NCBI RefSeq assembly: GCF_008831285.2
Contig: NC_045146.1
Location: 1,054,001 to 1,118,000 of the forward strand
Direction: 5' to 3'
DNA length: 64,000 nt
Source of the DNA: Nymphaea colorata
Taxonomy: Eukaryota; Streptophyta; Magnoliopsida; Nymphaeales; Nymphaeaceae
The notes below the pieces were generated by a model, which was not told the DNA's origin, searched no databases, and worked only from the letters and a program-made list of their open reading frames with translations. Position 1 is the first letter of the stretch. Each line of letters begins with the position of its first letter. Both the position numbers and the translations under genes were made by a program. Below, piece by piece: positions 23,037 to 33,449 of this stretch.

Positions 23037-23539
23037 GTAAATATGGTATATGGAAACTTGCTAGTATAAGATATGTGATCGTTATTGCTAACCTTGCATC
23101 ATCCAATTCATGGAACTCATGCACGGAACATGTTAAACCGTTTCAACTCCTAGATGAGTTTTTATGCCATCAATTCTGGCTTCTAATATTGTCAAGAAGC
23201 TGGTATATAGTGGCTCCAAGGGTTTTGATGTAACTGGTTAAATCAATGATAATAGAAGGCCAATCCTAGTTTGGTTCTTAGGAGGCTGTTTGACATTAGG
23301 AACACTGTGTGAATGTTACATAAATCTATCTTAAAGATTGGGGCAGATGTATGGAACAATTGAACAACGAATCTACAATACTCACATTAGATGTGAAGGA
23401 TGAATATTCCGTTGATCACCCCTCTTCAATCAGGTTCAACCAAACAAGAGTCAAGTGGCTTCTGTTCCACCCTTTCTCCTTGATGCTGATAGATTTACAC
23501 CTAACGATTAAACATATCAGGATCATGAGAAGGAGACGA

Positions 23540-25320
23540 TGAACTTGGTTGGTTCCCTTCTATACCGTTCCTTGAACACTACATGACGAGATATGAGACA
23601 GTGGTTATGTTTTGATCTATGCTCATAACATTAATATCCTTTGTGTCTAGTTCCATAGCCAAGAAAAACACATGCTGCTGTTTTGGGGTCAAATTTGGAT
23701 TCATTTGTGGGAGTGAGCCAGTGGATTACATTTTGAGCAAAAAATGTGAAGCGCGGAATAATTTGGCAACCGATTAAATCAGAACTGAAATGGCGACATG
23801 CGATTCAACTTGAGAGTAGACAGTCGATTAATAATATATACTGGAGTTCGGAATGTCTCGACCAAAAAAGAAAGAGGCATCATTCATCATATTCAATCCA
23901 GTTTCCACTACAAGTCGATTCTTTCTCTCCACGATGCCGTTTTACTCAGACATAGATAGGCATGAAAAACAGTGAATGATTCCTTGTGACTCAAGAGTTG
24001 ATTCAGACTCCTTTCCACAAAACTCCCCACCATTGTCCGATTTAGAATTAAGAAAACATTGATGGATATCAGATTCTTTTCTTATTGGAAGGAGCTATGA
24101 AAATCTAATGAAGTTATCAGAAATTAATAAAAATAATATTTGAATCCCTCTCTAGAAGCGATGAGAGCAGGCCCCGAAACATTCATATGAATTGATTCCA
24201 ATGGCTTTGAGGCATGAAAATTTGATATTGGAAATGCTAATTTGTGTGCTTTGCCAATCAAACGGTGCTCACATACAGATTTTTGAATATGAGAGCTTAT
24301 TGAAATAAGATTACGAGAGTTCAACAAGGAAATTATTTTTCCATTGGCATGGCCTAGATGTTGATGTCATTCTTCATAAGTTCCACGCACTATACTTGCA
24401 CAAAAAGCCGAGCAAGTCCTACTGTCATCTCTTCCAGATTCGGTGATCACTCGATAGGGTACGAGCCATCACATGATTGTGGTTCTCAAAGAAGCTCGAT
24501 TCTCATCTTCAGACCCATAATGACAAATTCAGAGGGAATAAATTCAAAAGAGCAATTGTTATCCGATGTGAATTTTTCCACTGAAATCAATTGCTATCCG
24601 TAGTACATGGAGACTATGTTTCAAAATAGTTTGAGAACCTTGAATTTTTATGGGCAAGTTGACAACATGTTTAATATGAAGAAACTTACCACTGCCATTA
24701 TGACTAAATTTTTCCACAGAAATCAAGTTCTTTGCTATCCGTAGCACATGGAGACTATTTTACAAAATAATTTGAGGACCTTGAATTTTTATGGGCAAGT
24801 TGACGACATGCTTAATATGAAGAAACTTACCACTGTCATTATGACTAAAATTTTCCCCTGAAATCAAGTTCTTTGCTATCCGTAGCACATGGAAACTATT
24901 TTTCAAAATAATTTGAGAACCTTGAATTTTTATGGGCAAGTTGACAACATGTTTAATGGGAAGAAACTTACCACTGCCATTACGCTTGAATCTGTCCAAG
25001 AATAATTCTGCTTGCTCTCCATATTTCCATGGTTCTTTATAATAATATTTGTCACCGATACCAATATTCATCGCCTGAGTCCTGCATAGTCATAGATGAA
25101 AAGGCTTTAGGAATTCAAAGCAAGAATTGATCGAGTGCCCCTTCCGGCCGCAATATTGACGCATCACTGGTGCCTTGTTATTTGGTCCAGCCTTATTTTC
25201 ATTAATGTTTGAATGGTTTTCATGTTGATTTCGTCCTCCTCCTTGATTTGCAGCAGCTGCGTCTTCTGAAAGCATTGAAAGCTATGTTTGAATTATGAGA
25301 TTCTTGATGCAAAGGCTCAG
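23540..25320 (-). mobile_element. Degenerate Copia fragment (gag to integrase), no LTRs seen
   Basis: Scattered minus-strand Copia motifs: SRHVVFKE (about 23545-23570), CVFLGYGTRHKGY (about 23640-23665), NGIVERKNRLVVETGL (about 23895-23950), IGKAHKLAFPISNFHASKPL and SGPALIASREGFKYY (24124-24327), a triplicated protease segment (24573-24990), and a gag end rich in Asn/Gly with a zinc knuckle remnant YCGRKGHSINSC (25090-25275). Many stops and frameshifts. No primer-binding site, polypurine tract or LTR was recognised, so it is an old remnant. Confidence 0.75.
24601..24990 (-). repeat. 141-bp in-frame tandem repeat in the Copia protease region
   Basis: Full units at 24601-24741 and 24742-24882, a partial third to about 24990, and the tail of another before 24601. 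Each carries 'tttatgggcaagttgac' and 'cttaccactg'. 141 is 47 codons, and the minus strand reads SGKFLHIKHVVNLPIKIQG in each unit, so the repeat is in frame. Confidence 0.9.
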
Positions 25321-25524
25321 ACCCGTGTCAAAGATGATGGCTCTCTTGTTGTGGGAAGCACATGATTAAGTAATTTTTTTAAAACACCAACCCGTGTCAA
25401 AGGACCTGGTCAAATGGTTCTCTAAATCATTTTTATTTCATTAGAAAAAGTTTTGTTTTGCATATAACATTATGATTGATCTTCAATAGCTTATAAATGG
25501 GTTATCAAGTGATTGTTTGCCATG

Positions 25525-25729
25525 TGCTACGGGGGGAAGTGCTCTGTCCGCTAAGAACCCGGGTCGAGTCCTTGGGCATTACCTGCCCGCTCCAGACGTG
25601 CTTCAGTCCCTGGCCCGTAAAAGGGCCTGAAGCAAGCTCAGTTCACCCAGGGGGGAGGGTGACGAGGGGGGCCTGTGGCCTCTCTTAGGGCGGTGGAATG
25701 AACCACTCACCCTAAAATAAGAAAAAAAA
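25525..25729 (+). mobile_element. tRNA-derived SINE with 18-bp target-site duplication
   Basis: A roughly 205-bp GC-rich body in AT-rich DNA, ending in an A-rich tail ('aaaataagaaaaaaaaa'). It is flanked by identical copies of aagtgattgtttgccatg (25507-25524 and 25730-25747). GGGTCGAGTCC at 25561-25571 matches the polymerase III B box with one change; an A box in the preceding 30-40 bases is weak. Body, tail and long variable duplication together define a SINE inserted by LINE machinery. I do not recognise the family. A processed tRNA-like pseudogene is the alternative, but the body is too long and unlike tRNA after the B box. Confidence 0.85.
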
Positions 25730-25747
25730 AAGTGATTGTTTGCCATG

Positions 25748-25888
25748 GTTCATATTTTTATCTTTAGTTAAAACTGAAGCTATTGAGGGGTAGGTTGGGA
25801 TCCATCGGACCAAGGGTTCATATTTTTTTTTTAGTTAAAACTGAAGCTATTAAGGGGTAGGTTGGGATCCATCGGATCGGACCAAGGG
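25748..25888. repeat. 68-bp tandem duplication
   Basis: Two copies starting 'gttcatattttt' at 25748 and 25816, each containing 'ggggtaggttgggatccatc'. The second carries a few changes and an extra 'atcgg'. Confidence 0.85.
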
Positions 25889-27198
25889 CCCCAGCACCAT
25901 ATAAGAGTGAGTTAGGTCATTATTGATATTAGAGCATGGTCCTATGCTCGGGCTTAAGATTGTTCCACACTCATAGATGTACGTTCCTTAAGAGGAGTGA
26001 ATTGTAACTGCTTACTTTGAAAAATTGAGCTATGTATTAAAAATTGTAAAAGATGTTCGAGAACTTATAAAAAAGCTTATCAAGTGATTTGTTGTCTTTT
26101 GGGCAAAAGCCGTAGTTGACAGGCGGTGGGATAGAATTTGTTAGACCCATCATAAGAGTGGTCGGGTTGTTACAAAACAAGCACATGCCCCTACCCAACC
26201 CCATCAAAAAAAAAAAATTAGAAAAATGAAAACAATAATAAAAGTAAAACAAAGTTACATGCCAACAGGCAACAGCTATATATAGTTATAACATTAATAA
26301 ACAATTTCAGAATGGAAGTTTTATTTTTTATAATGGTGACTTAATTATTATAAATGTCTGATCAGATTAAACGGGTTAAACAAATTGACGAGCTAAAATA
26401 AATGGGACATGCTTAACAGAAACAAATTAAATGAGTAGCTCAACGTTGTATCGTCAAAGTCGAGTTCAAGCTTATTCTATCCAGCTCGACTGCAATTCGA
26501 GTAGAGTTTCAAGTTTCAACTAGAGTTTTCTGAGTTCAGCGGAGCTAGAGCTGGATTGAATGCTCAATTCATAATTAAAAAAAGAAAAAGCTATAGAGCT
26601 TATTGGGGCTCAAATTTGTCTCCAAGAGTTTAAAAGCAGAACTCAAGTGTCTATATTTTTAGAGAATAAAACAACCGAACAACTCTAATGCTTGAGCCCT
26701 CAGCATTGATTAATCAATCAATCATCGAGTCCCAAATGACCAAAATACTCATGCAAGAAAAAAAGAAAAAAAAATGAAGACCTTCTCAGAAAGCACCTCC
26801 TTTTATTGATAAAACCACCTCTAAAGAAGAACGGAAATATCATGAGAAGACACTCTGGTGGCATGTGAAGGGCCGACCAGTATTCAAGTCAGTGATCGGC
26901 GCGGCCTCACAATGATCACCACGTTTTAAACATGAAGAAGGCAAGCTGTTGGACCATAAGATATAAGCATAGAACACTTCAACTCATAATTATGTAGAAG
27001 TTCTGGCATAGAACTACGTCGTGGTAAGATCCATGACTCAGTTATATTCTACATAATATTTTTCCATCTCAAAGAATACCACTATTGATATATAGCCAAC
27101 AAACTTGGCATTTTGCACACGTGATGTAACCTAAACTAAAGCAAAAAATAAACAGCTTCTTCCAAATTGAGCATTTCACAGAAGCATTGGGCCCTGTC
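25889..27198. other. Intergenic DNA downstream of receptor kinase copy 1
   Basis: No gene recognised. Contains 'gctcgactgcaattcgag'-type repeats (26440-26560). TTTATT at 26802-26807, an AATAAA on the minus strand, could be the poly(A) signal of kinase copy 1, about 390 bp past its stop. Confidence 0.5.
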
Positions 27199-29580
27199 TC
27201 ATCCCATTGAGCTTATGAACGAAGAAGGGTTGGGCGGGATAGCAACGTCAACTGCACCTTCCAGCATTTGTGTGACCTTCTTCATTGTGGGCCTAAGCGA
27301 TGGGTCTTCTTGAATGCACCACAATGCTACCATGACCATCTTTCTCACCTTCTTCATGTCATTCTTGGCATCTTCATCGTGCTCGACCAACATCTCCAAT
27401 TGTTCTTCAATGAAGCAATTATAGGCCCAATCAACCAGTATTGCCGATGGTTCCTCCTTCATATTGAGTTCCACATTTTTCCTGCAACATATGATCTCCA
27501 ACAACATCACTCCATAGCTATAAACATCAACTTTCACTGTGATTGCCATCTTCCTAAACCATTCAGGGGCTATATAACCTTTTGTGCCCCTTATGTCTGT
27601 GTTGGTCCTTGTTTGATCATGTTTGAGAAGCTTGGCCAATCCAAAATCAGATATTTTGGGAATGAGATTACCATGAAGAAGTACGTTTCCAGGCTTAATA
27701 TCACAATGTATGATTTGAGTGCTACATTCTTCATGGAGGTACATGAGCCCTCTAGCTATACCAACTGCAATTTGGATTCTCAAGTTCCATTCTGGCCTAA
27801 TGCTTCCAAAGAGAAAGCTTGACAGAGATCCTTGTTCCATGTATTCATACACTAATAATCTGTGAGAACCCTCATCACAGAACCCAAGCAGTTGCACAAG
27901 GTTTTTATGATGTGTTCTCCCAATTACTGTCACTTCTGTTTCAAATGCCTTGTCACCATCTTCCACCAACATGTCTAATTGCTTCACAGCAATGGGCTTT
28001 TGTCTGAATGCAGAAACCAACATCCCTCTATAAACAGCCCCAAAAGAACCACTGCCCAATTTCTCCTTGAAAGCCTCGGTGGCCTTCTCGAGTTCTTTGT
28101 AACTGAATCTTGTGACCTGCATCTCAGCCACCACAAAACCTGCTGGCTTTTCTTGTCTCTTTGGACTCCAAAGCTTGAGCCATATTAGAATAATAGTTTC
28201 AATCATGACAAGGGGGAAGAGACTTACCGAGATTCCGAAAAGCACTACTCCACCAACCCTTTCAAATCCCGACCGCTTGCCCATATCATTGGGTGTGGTG
28301 TTAGGCAGGTACGGAAGAAGGGAGCCGTTGTTACTTGGCACCTTAACGAAAGCCTTCATGTCATCCACTCGCGGCTCGCTATCGCGTAAAGGCATCTGCT
28401 TCTTGTAGCATTTTTTGTTCCCATAGATAGCCACAAGGCATAAACAATCAGCTAGGCATGATTGCTTGCATTTGCTCTCATCATCAACATTTAGCTGCTC
28501 GTAATCTCCACCCCTCCAATTGGTATTATCAATTGTTCGCAGGACATAGTTCTCTGCTCTGTACCTCCTGCAATCTGGCAATGGGAAATCCAATTTGCAA
28601 CCGAAAAATTTGTTCACTGGATCTACATAAGAGAAACGCTCTGGACATTGGCAGTCGAAGAGACTGTCAGATGTAGTCTTAGTACAGTACCCATTCGTCC
28701 CACAGATGCCTTTGATGTTGCAGGGGGATTGTTGCATTCTCCAAACGATGTTCCAGGAGTTCGACGTGGAATCGTTTCTTCTCTTGGAGTAACTATAGAG
28801 TTTGAAAATCCCATCGTAATCTATAGTTGCTCGAAAGTAGAAATCCTCGCTTGGCGAGGGAATCCGGTCCACAGGAGTACTTAAGTTAACAATATTGTTC
28901 TTTTCCCACTGGTAGACGGAGATTTTTCCAGTCGCATCGAACACCAACTTCCCCTTTGGTCCATACGTCTGTGAAGCATAACTTGGCTCCGACAATTCAT
29001 TGTAGCCGACAAAGTTACCATCATCTTGCATTGCGACATAGAACCGGCCAGTAGAGAGATTGTTTGGCAGGAATCGAGCATAGAGACTTTTGTTGGCAAC
29101 AAGTGTCTGAGTGGGGAGGATGGTATCGGTGGGAAAGTCGAAGCTTTGCCACTTGATTAATGCAGATTCAAGTGAGCTCTGAAGAACCAGGTTGCCTGTA
29201 TCCAACATGGCGGCAGAGGTGATAACGCTGCCATCTGAACTTGCTCCAATGGTGGAAAATAATACGCCTTTTGCGTCATTTATGACGAGCACTCCATTGT
29301 TGTTTAGCACCACAGTGGAACCGGGTGGGGCTGGTTTGTCTCGGTTTGCTGTCCAAACTAGAGTCTTTTCGGGGATCTTTTCATAACGAACACCGACGTA
29401 GAGATTGTCACCAACCCTTGAGAAGCCAAAGGAGAACTCACCAGAGGGGGAGATCCAGGCCGCCGTGTTGTTAAGAGAAGATAAAGAAGAGCCTAGCGTT
29501 ATGTTTTGGTAGGCCTTTGCTTCCACTGTTACATGTAATAGAGATGAGCAGTAGAAGAGGAGGAGGGTAAGAAAAGCCAT
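27199..29580 (-). CDS. G-type lectin S-receptor-like kinase, LECRK type (copy 1)
   Basis: 793 residues, intronless. The start at 29580 is preferred over in-frame upstream codons because all four copies share the context 'cttcaATGGC[TC]TTTCTT' followed by a signal peptide (residues 1-21). Domains: B-lectin (about 22-150; WTANRDKPAPPGS, MLDTGNLVLQ), EGF-like with CGTNGYC and a Cys-rich block (about 285-335), PAN-like with CKQSCLADCLCLVA (about 350-420), membrane helix (about 442-468), cytosolic Ser/Thr kinase: Gly loop GSGSFG at 509, Lys 533 (PIAVK), catalytic loop HCDIKPGN at 625 (Asp 627), DFG 645, APEW 671. HCD rather than HRD makes it a non-RD kinase, a class often tied to pattern recognition. 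The catalytic loop has Gly where the other copies have Glu (KPGN against KPEN). It probably senses an extracellular ligand; the ligand is unknown. Transcribed away from copy 2. Confidence 0.93.
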   Translation of the reverse strand: MAFLTLLLFYCSSLLHVTVEAKAYQNITLGSSLSSLNNTAAWISPSGEFSFGFSRVGDNLYVGVRYEKIPEKTLVWTANRDKPAPPGSTVVLNNNGVLVINDAKGVLFSTIGASSDGSVITSAAMLDTGNLVLQSSLESALIKWQSFDFPTDTILPTQTLVANKSLYARFLPNNLSTGRFYVAMQDDGNFVGYNELSEPSYASQTYGPKGKLVFDATGKISVYQWEKNNIVNLSTPVDRIPSPSEDFYFRATIDYDGIFKLYSYSKRRNDSTSNSWNIVWRMQQSPCNIKGICGTNGYCTKTTSDSLFDCQCPERFSYVDPVNKFFGCKLDFPLPDCRRYRAENYVLRTIDNTNWRGGDYEQLNVDDESKCKQSCLADCLCLVAIYGNKKCYKKQMPLRDSEPRVDDMKAFVKVPSNNGSLLPYLPNTTPNDMGKRSGFERVGGVVLFGISVSLFPLVMIETIILIWLKLWSPKRQEKPAGFVVAEMQVTRFSYKELEKATEAFKEKLGSGSFGAVYRGMLVSAFRQKPIAVKQLDMLVEDGDKAFETEVTVIGRTHHKNLVQLLGFCDEGSHRLLVYEYMEQGSLSSFLFGSIRPEWNLRIQIAVGIARGLMYLHEECSTQIIHCDIKPGNVLLHGNLIPKISDFGLAKLLKHDQTRTNTDIRGTKGYIAPEWFRKMAITVKVDVYSYGVMLLEIICCRKNVELNMKEEPSAILVDWAYNCFIEEQLEMLVEHDEDAKNDMKKVRKMVMVALWCIQEDPSLRPTMKKVTQMLEGAVDVAIPPNPSSFISSMG

Positions 29581-29730
29581 TGAAGCAAGAAGAGAGGAAG
29601 GATTCTCAGTCTCTTCCTGATGCCTACAAGAAGAGGTTTGGATGAGAGTGGAGCAGCTATAGAAAGTGAAACTGTAGGTTAAATGCACCACCCATTGAAA
29701 ATTCTAAAGAAAAGCAGTCCGGTAGGCCAA

Positions 29731-30105
29731 CTGCAATTCTTCCTATGGTTCTTCATGACTTGACCCTAGAAATGATTTCGGAAGACGTTTTCAATAGAGT
29801 GGCAATTTTTCTACGGGTCTTCGTCGTGTTCATAATACAATTGACATATTTTTTGACAGGTCTTTGTCGTGTTGATAATACAGTTGGCATATTTTTTTAC
29901 ACTGCAATTCTTCCCACGCTTCTTCATGACTTGACCCTAGAAATGATTTCGGAAGACGTTTTCAATAGAGTGGCAATTTTTCTACGGGTCTTCATCGTGT
30001 TCATAATACAATTGGCATATTTTTCTACAGGTCTTTGTCGTGTTCATAATACAATTGGCATATTTTTCTACGGGTCTTTGTCATGTTCATAATACAATTG
30101 AGGGG
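29731..30105. repeat. 171-bp tandem repeat with about 41-bp subrepeats
   Basis: Units start 'ctgcaattcttcc' at 29731 and 29902 and both contain 'gatttcggaagacgttttca'. Within and after them a shorter unit ('tcgtgttcataatacaattg') is repeated about five times, with variants. It occupies the shared upstream region of the divergent kinase copies 1 and 2. Confidence 0.88.
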
Positions 30106-31064
30106 GGCGCGAACACACACATATATATATATGGAGACGCACAGTTGTTCCTGCTTCATGCTTATTTCTTATTGAAAGTAGATTTTTACTTTCGCCAAAC
30201 ACTTCCATTAATTAGTCCTCAAAGTAAAAAAAATCTCAACAAAAATATCCTTTCAGATAAATAACAAAAACTATTTCCAAATGAAGGAAATGAATACGAT
30301 AAACAGGGTAAGACAAGTATTTTTAACAAAAGAGGCAATCCTCATTTAGTTACTTATATAAAACTGCAGCGAGCTACCAATTGATCAAATTTACAAAAAG
30401 GATGAAATCCGTTAAAACGCAAAAATGTGATGAACTTGGCAACCAAAACTAAAAGTTCCTTTGGACCTGATGAGCAAAGAGAATAAGATGCTTGTATAAA
30501 TCGATTCAAAATGGAGCATTACTTGTTCTGTTTACCTAATTCATTTTTTTTCATCTGGACATTGCTTATGTTCTTATTCATAAATGGATTTTATTGAAAA
30601 TCTGTACTTTGAGAAATAATTTGGAGTGTTTAGCAAATGTTAGTAATAAATCAACTTTTAGACAAGTATAAAGTAGGACTAAGTATACACGAAACACGAT
30701 ACTAATGCCGTGCATATGGTGAACTCAATTGTATTAGGAAGTTGATAAAGGCATCTTGAAATGTCTCACCGACACTATTTATTCTTAGAAAACTCAAGCC
30801 ATTTCTAGGTCAAGTCGCTCAAGCAAATTAATTGCCCTTACTCATCTAAAATGAGGGTCTGCTACTCTTTTTTCTTTCGACTTTTCTGTGGTAAACATGA
30901 TTGGATCAGTCGTCCACAATAAGAAGTTTGAAGACTTTTTGCAGTTTCTTCCATCCGCCACTGTTTGAGACAGAGATAGAGCTAGAGTGAGGGAGAGTCC
31001 TTTTTGCTGTAATGAGCATCCCTCCATTTCTTGCCTCTAATAGGTATCTTTCTTTCCTGCTTCA
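30106..31064 (+). promoter_or_regulatory. Shared upstream region of divergent kinases, proximal promoter of copy 2
   Basis: No gene here. 30885-30975 ('gatcagtcgtccacaataag', 'ttccatccgccactg') aligns with 44490-44560 upstream of copy 3 ('gatcagtcatctgcaataa', 'ttccaccatctgccac'), so a proximal module is conserved among paralogues. 1484 bp separate the two start codons. A TA microsatellite lies near 30120. No clear TATA box was assigned. Confidence 0.4.
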
Positions 31065-33449
31065 ATGGCTTTCCTTACAAGTGTCTTCCTTCTCTGCTGT
31101 TTCTCTCTATTACATGTAATAGTGGAAGGACAGGCCTACCAAAACATATCTCTAGGCTCTTCTTTATCTTCCCTTTACAACACGAATGCCTGGGTTTCCC
31201 CTTCTGGTGAGTTTTCCTTCGGCTTCTCGATGGTCAATGGCAGTCTGTACGTCGGCATTCGTTATGAAAAGATCCCCGAAAAGCCTCTAGTTTGGACGGC
31301 AAACCGAGACAAACCAGCCCCACCTGGTTCCACTGTGGTGCTAAACAACAATGGAGTGCTTGTCATAAATGATGCAAAAGGCGTACCATTTTCCACCATT
31401 GGAGCAAGTTCAGATGGCAGCGTTATCACCTCTGCCGCCATGTTGGATACAGGCAACCTGGTTCTTCAGACCTCACCTGAATTTGCAGTCAAGTGGCAAA
31501 GCTTCGACTCTCCCACCGATACCATCCTTCCCACTCAAAAACTTGCTGTGGAAAAAAATCTATATGCTTCATTCTCGCCAACCAATCTCTCCACTGGTCG
31601 TTACTATATCGTAATGCAAAATGATGGGAACTTTGTTAGCTATACTGACATGAGAGAACCAACGTATGCATCATCTATCACTTGGGGACAGAAGGGAAAT
31701 TTGGTGTTTGACGAGTCTGGGAAAATCTCCGTCTTCCAGTGGGAATTAAATAAGACTGTTGAGATCATTCCTGGAAGCGTGATCCCCAAACCAAGCACGG
31801 ACTTCTACTTTAGAGCAAAGATCGACTACGATGGGATCTTCCGACTTTACAGTTACCCCAAAAGACCAAGCAATTCTTGGCCAGACAAGTGGAACATCGT
31901 CTGGGCAACTCTAGATTATGCTTGTGAGGTACCGGCCATCTGCGGCCTGAACGCTTATTGCGTTGCCCAAGACGAAGGCTTCGATTGCTTGTGCCCAAAA
32001 GGCTTTTCTTATGTGGATGCAGCGAACAAGCTTCTCGGTTGCAAACAGGACATCCCGATCACAGACTGCAAAAGCTACAATCCAGAGCACTACAGCCTTG
32101 AGACGATTGATAACATGAACTTTTTTGGTCCCCATTATGCCATTAAACCAAGTAACGAGTTCGAATGCAGAGAGTGGCTTTTGGCTGATTGCTACTCCAT
32201 CGTAGGTACCTACTGGGACTCAAAATGCTACAAGAAACGGATGCCATTGCGCAGTGGTAACATGACGAGCAGATGTAAGGTTATAGTTAAGGTACCAAGA
32301 GACAATGGCTCCCTTCTACAGCCAAGCCTGTTCGAAGTAGGTGGCCCCAGCATCACATCCAATGGCATGAGAAAGTGGTCACAATCTGGTGTTGTGAGAG
32401 TTGTGTTGTTTGTCATCTCAGTAAGTCTCTTTCTCTTGCTCATAATTGAAACTGTCGTTCTAATATGCCTCAAGCGATGGAGTCTGCAGAGACAAGAAAA
32501 ACCAGTATGTTCTGTGCAACCCGAGATGAAATTGATGAGGTTTAGTTACAAAGAACTCGAGAAGGCCACCCGGGGTTTCAAGGAGAAGTTGGGCAGTGGC
32601 TCTTTTGGGTCCGTTTACAGAGGCATGATGGCTTCGGCATATGGTCAGAAGCCCATTGCTGTGAAGCGGTTCGACAAGTTGGTGGAAGATGGTGACAAGG
32701 AATTCGAAACAGAAGTGAGCGTGATTGGAAGAACCCATCACAAAAACCTTGTGCAACTGATTGGGTTCTGTGATGAAGGTTCTCACAGATTATTAGTGTA
32801 CGAGTACATGGAACAAGGATCTCTGTCAAGCGTCCTCCTTGGAAGCATTAGGCCAGAGTGGAACCTGAGAGTCCAAATTGCAGTTGGTATAGCAAGAGGG
32901 CTCATGTATCTCCATGAAGAATGTATCACTCCGATCATACATTGTGATATCAAGCCTGAAAATGTACTTGTAGACTGTTATCTCGTTCCCAAAATATCTG
33001 ATTTTGGGTTGGCCAAGCTTCTCAGACACGATCAAACGAAGACCAAAACAGACATAAGGGGCACAAGAGGTTATGTAGCCCCCGAATGGTTTAGGAAGAT
33101 GGCCATCACAGTGAAGGTTGATGTTTATAGCTACGGGTTGATGTTACTAGAGATTATATGTTGCAGGAAGAATGTGGAACTTAATAGGAAGGATGAACCA
33201 TCGGTCGTACTAGCTGATTGGGCCTATGATTGCTTCGTTGCACATCAATTGGAGATGTTGGTGGAGCACGATGAAGATGCCAAGAATGATATGAGGAAGG
33301 TGAAAAAGATGGTGATGGTGGCACTCTGGTGCATTCAAGAAGACCCATCGCTTAGGCCTACAATGAAGAAGGTGACACAGATGCTGGAAGGTGCAGTTGG
33401 TGTTGCTATCCCGCCCAACCCTTCTTCTCTCATAAGCTCAACGGGATAA
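31065..33449 (+). CDS. G-type lectin S-receptor-like kinase, LECRK type (copy 2)
   Basis: 794 residues, intronless, same context 'cttcaATGGCTTTCCTT' at the start. Signal peptide 1-22, B-lectin about 23-150, EGF-like (CGLNAYCVAQDEGFDCLC), PAN-like, membrane helix about 443-470, kinase with GSGSFGSVYRGM, PIAVKRFDK, IIHCDIKPENVL, SDFGLAK and APEW. Lectin residues around PAPPGSTVVLNNNGVLVIND are nearly identical to copy 1, while the EGF and PAN regions (DCKSYNPEHYSLETIDN) resemble copy 4 instead. Two PAN cysteines present in copies 1 and 3 are missing (ECREWLLADCYSIVG), which may remove disulfides. The kinase core is intact, non-RD. AATAAA at 33559-33564 is a likely poly(A) signal. It should be a plasma-membrane receptor of unknown ligand. 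Confidence 0.92.
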   Translation: MAFLTSVFLLCCFSLLHVIVEGQAYQNISLGSSLSSLYNTNAWVSPSGEFSFGFSMVNGSLYVGIRYEKIPEKPLVWTANRDKPAPPGSTVVLNNNGVLVINDAKGVPFSTIGASSDGSVITSAAMLDTGNLVLQTSPEFAVKWQSFDSPTDTILPTQKLAVEKNLYASFSPTNLSTGRYYIVMQNDGNFVSYTDMREPTYASSITWGQKGNLVFDESGKISVFQWELNKTVEIIPGSVIPKPSTDFYFRAKIDYDGIFRLYSYPKRPSNSWPDKWNIVWATLDYACEVPAICGLNAYCVAQDEGFDCLCPKGFSYVDAANKLLGCKQDIPITDCKSYNPEHYSLETIDNMNFFGPHYAIKPSNEFECREWLLADCYSIVGTYWDSKCYKKRMPLRSGNMTSRCKVIVKVPRDNGSLLQPSLFEVGGPSITSNGMRKWSQSGVVRVVLFVISVSLFLLLIIETVVLICLKRWSLQRQEKPVCSVQPEMKLMRFSYKELEKATRGFKEKLGSGSFGSVYRGMMASAYGQKPIAVKRFDKLVEDGDKEFETEVSVIGRTHHKNLVQLIGFCDEGSHRLLVYEYMEQGSLSSVLLGSIRPEWNLRVQIAVGIARGLMYLHEECITPIIHCDIKPENVLVDCYLVPKISDFGLAKLLRHDQTKTKTDIRGTRGYVAPEWFRKMAITVKVDVYSYGLMLLEIICCRKNVELNRKDEPSVVLADWAYDCFVAHQLEMLVEHDEDAKNDMRKVKKMVMVALWCIQEDPSLRPTMKKVTQMLEGAVGVAIPPNPSSLISSTG

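Noticed and set aside
24559-25071. CRISPR-like repeat array
   Set aside because: The 141-bp units are contiguous with no unique spacers and encode a Copia protease segment; the window is a plant nuclear genome.
25561-25571. A tRNA gene suggested by the B-box sequence
   Set aside because: No cloverleaf could be formed around it; the poly(A) tail and 18-bp target duplication identify a SINE.
29581-29691. 37 extra N-terminal codons on kinase copy 1
   Set aside because: They precede the signal peptide and are not conserved in the other three copies, which all start at the equivalent of 29580.
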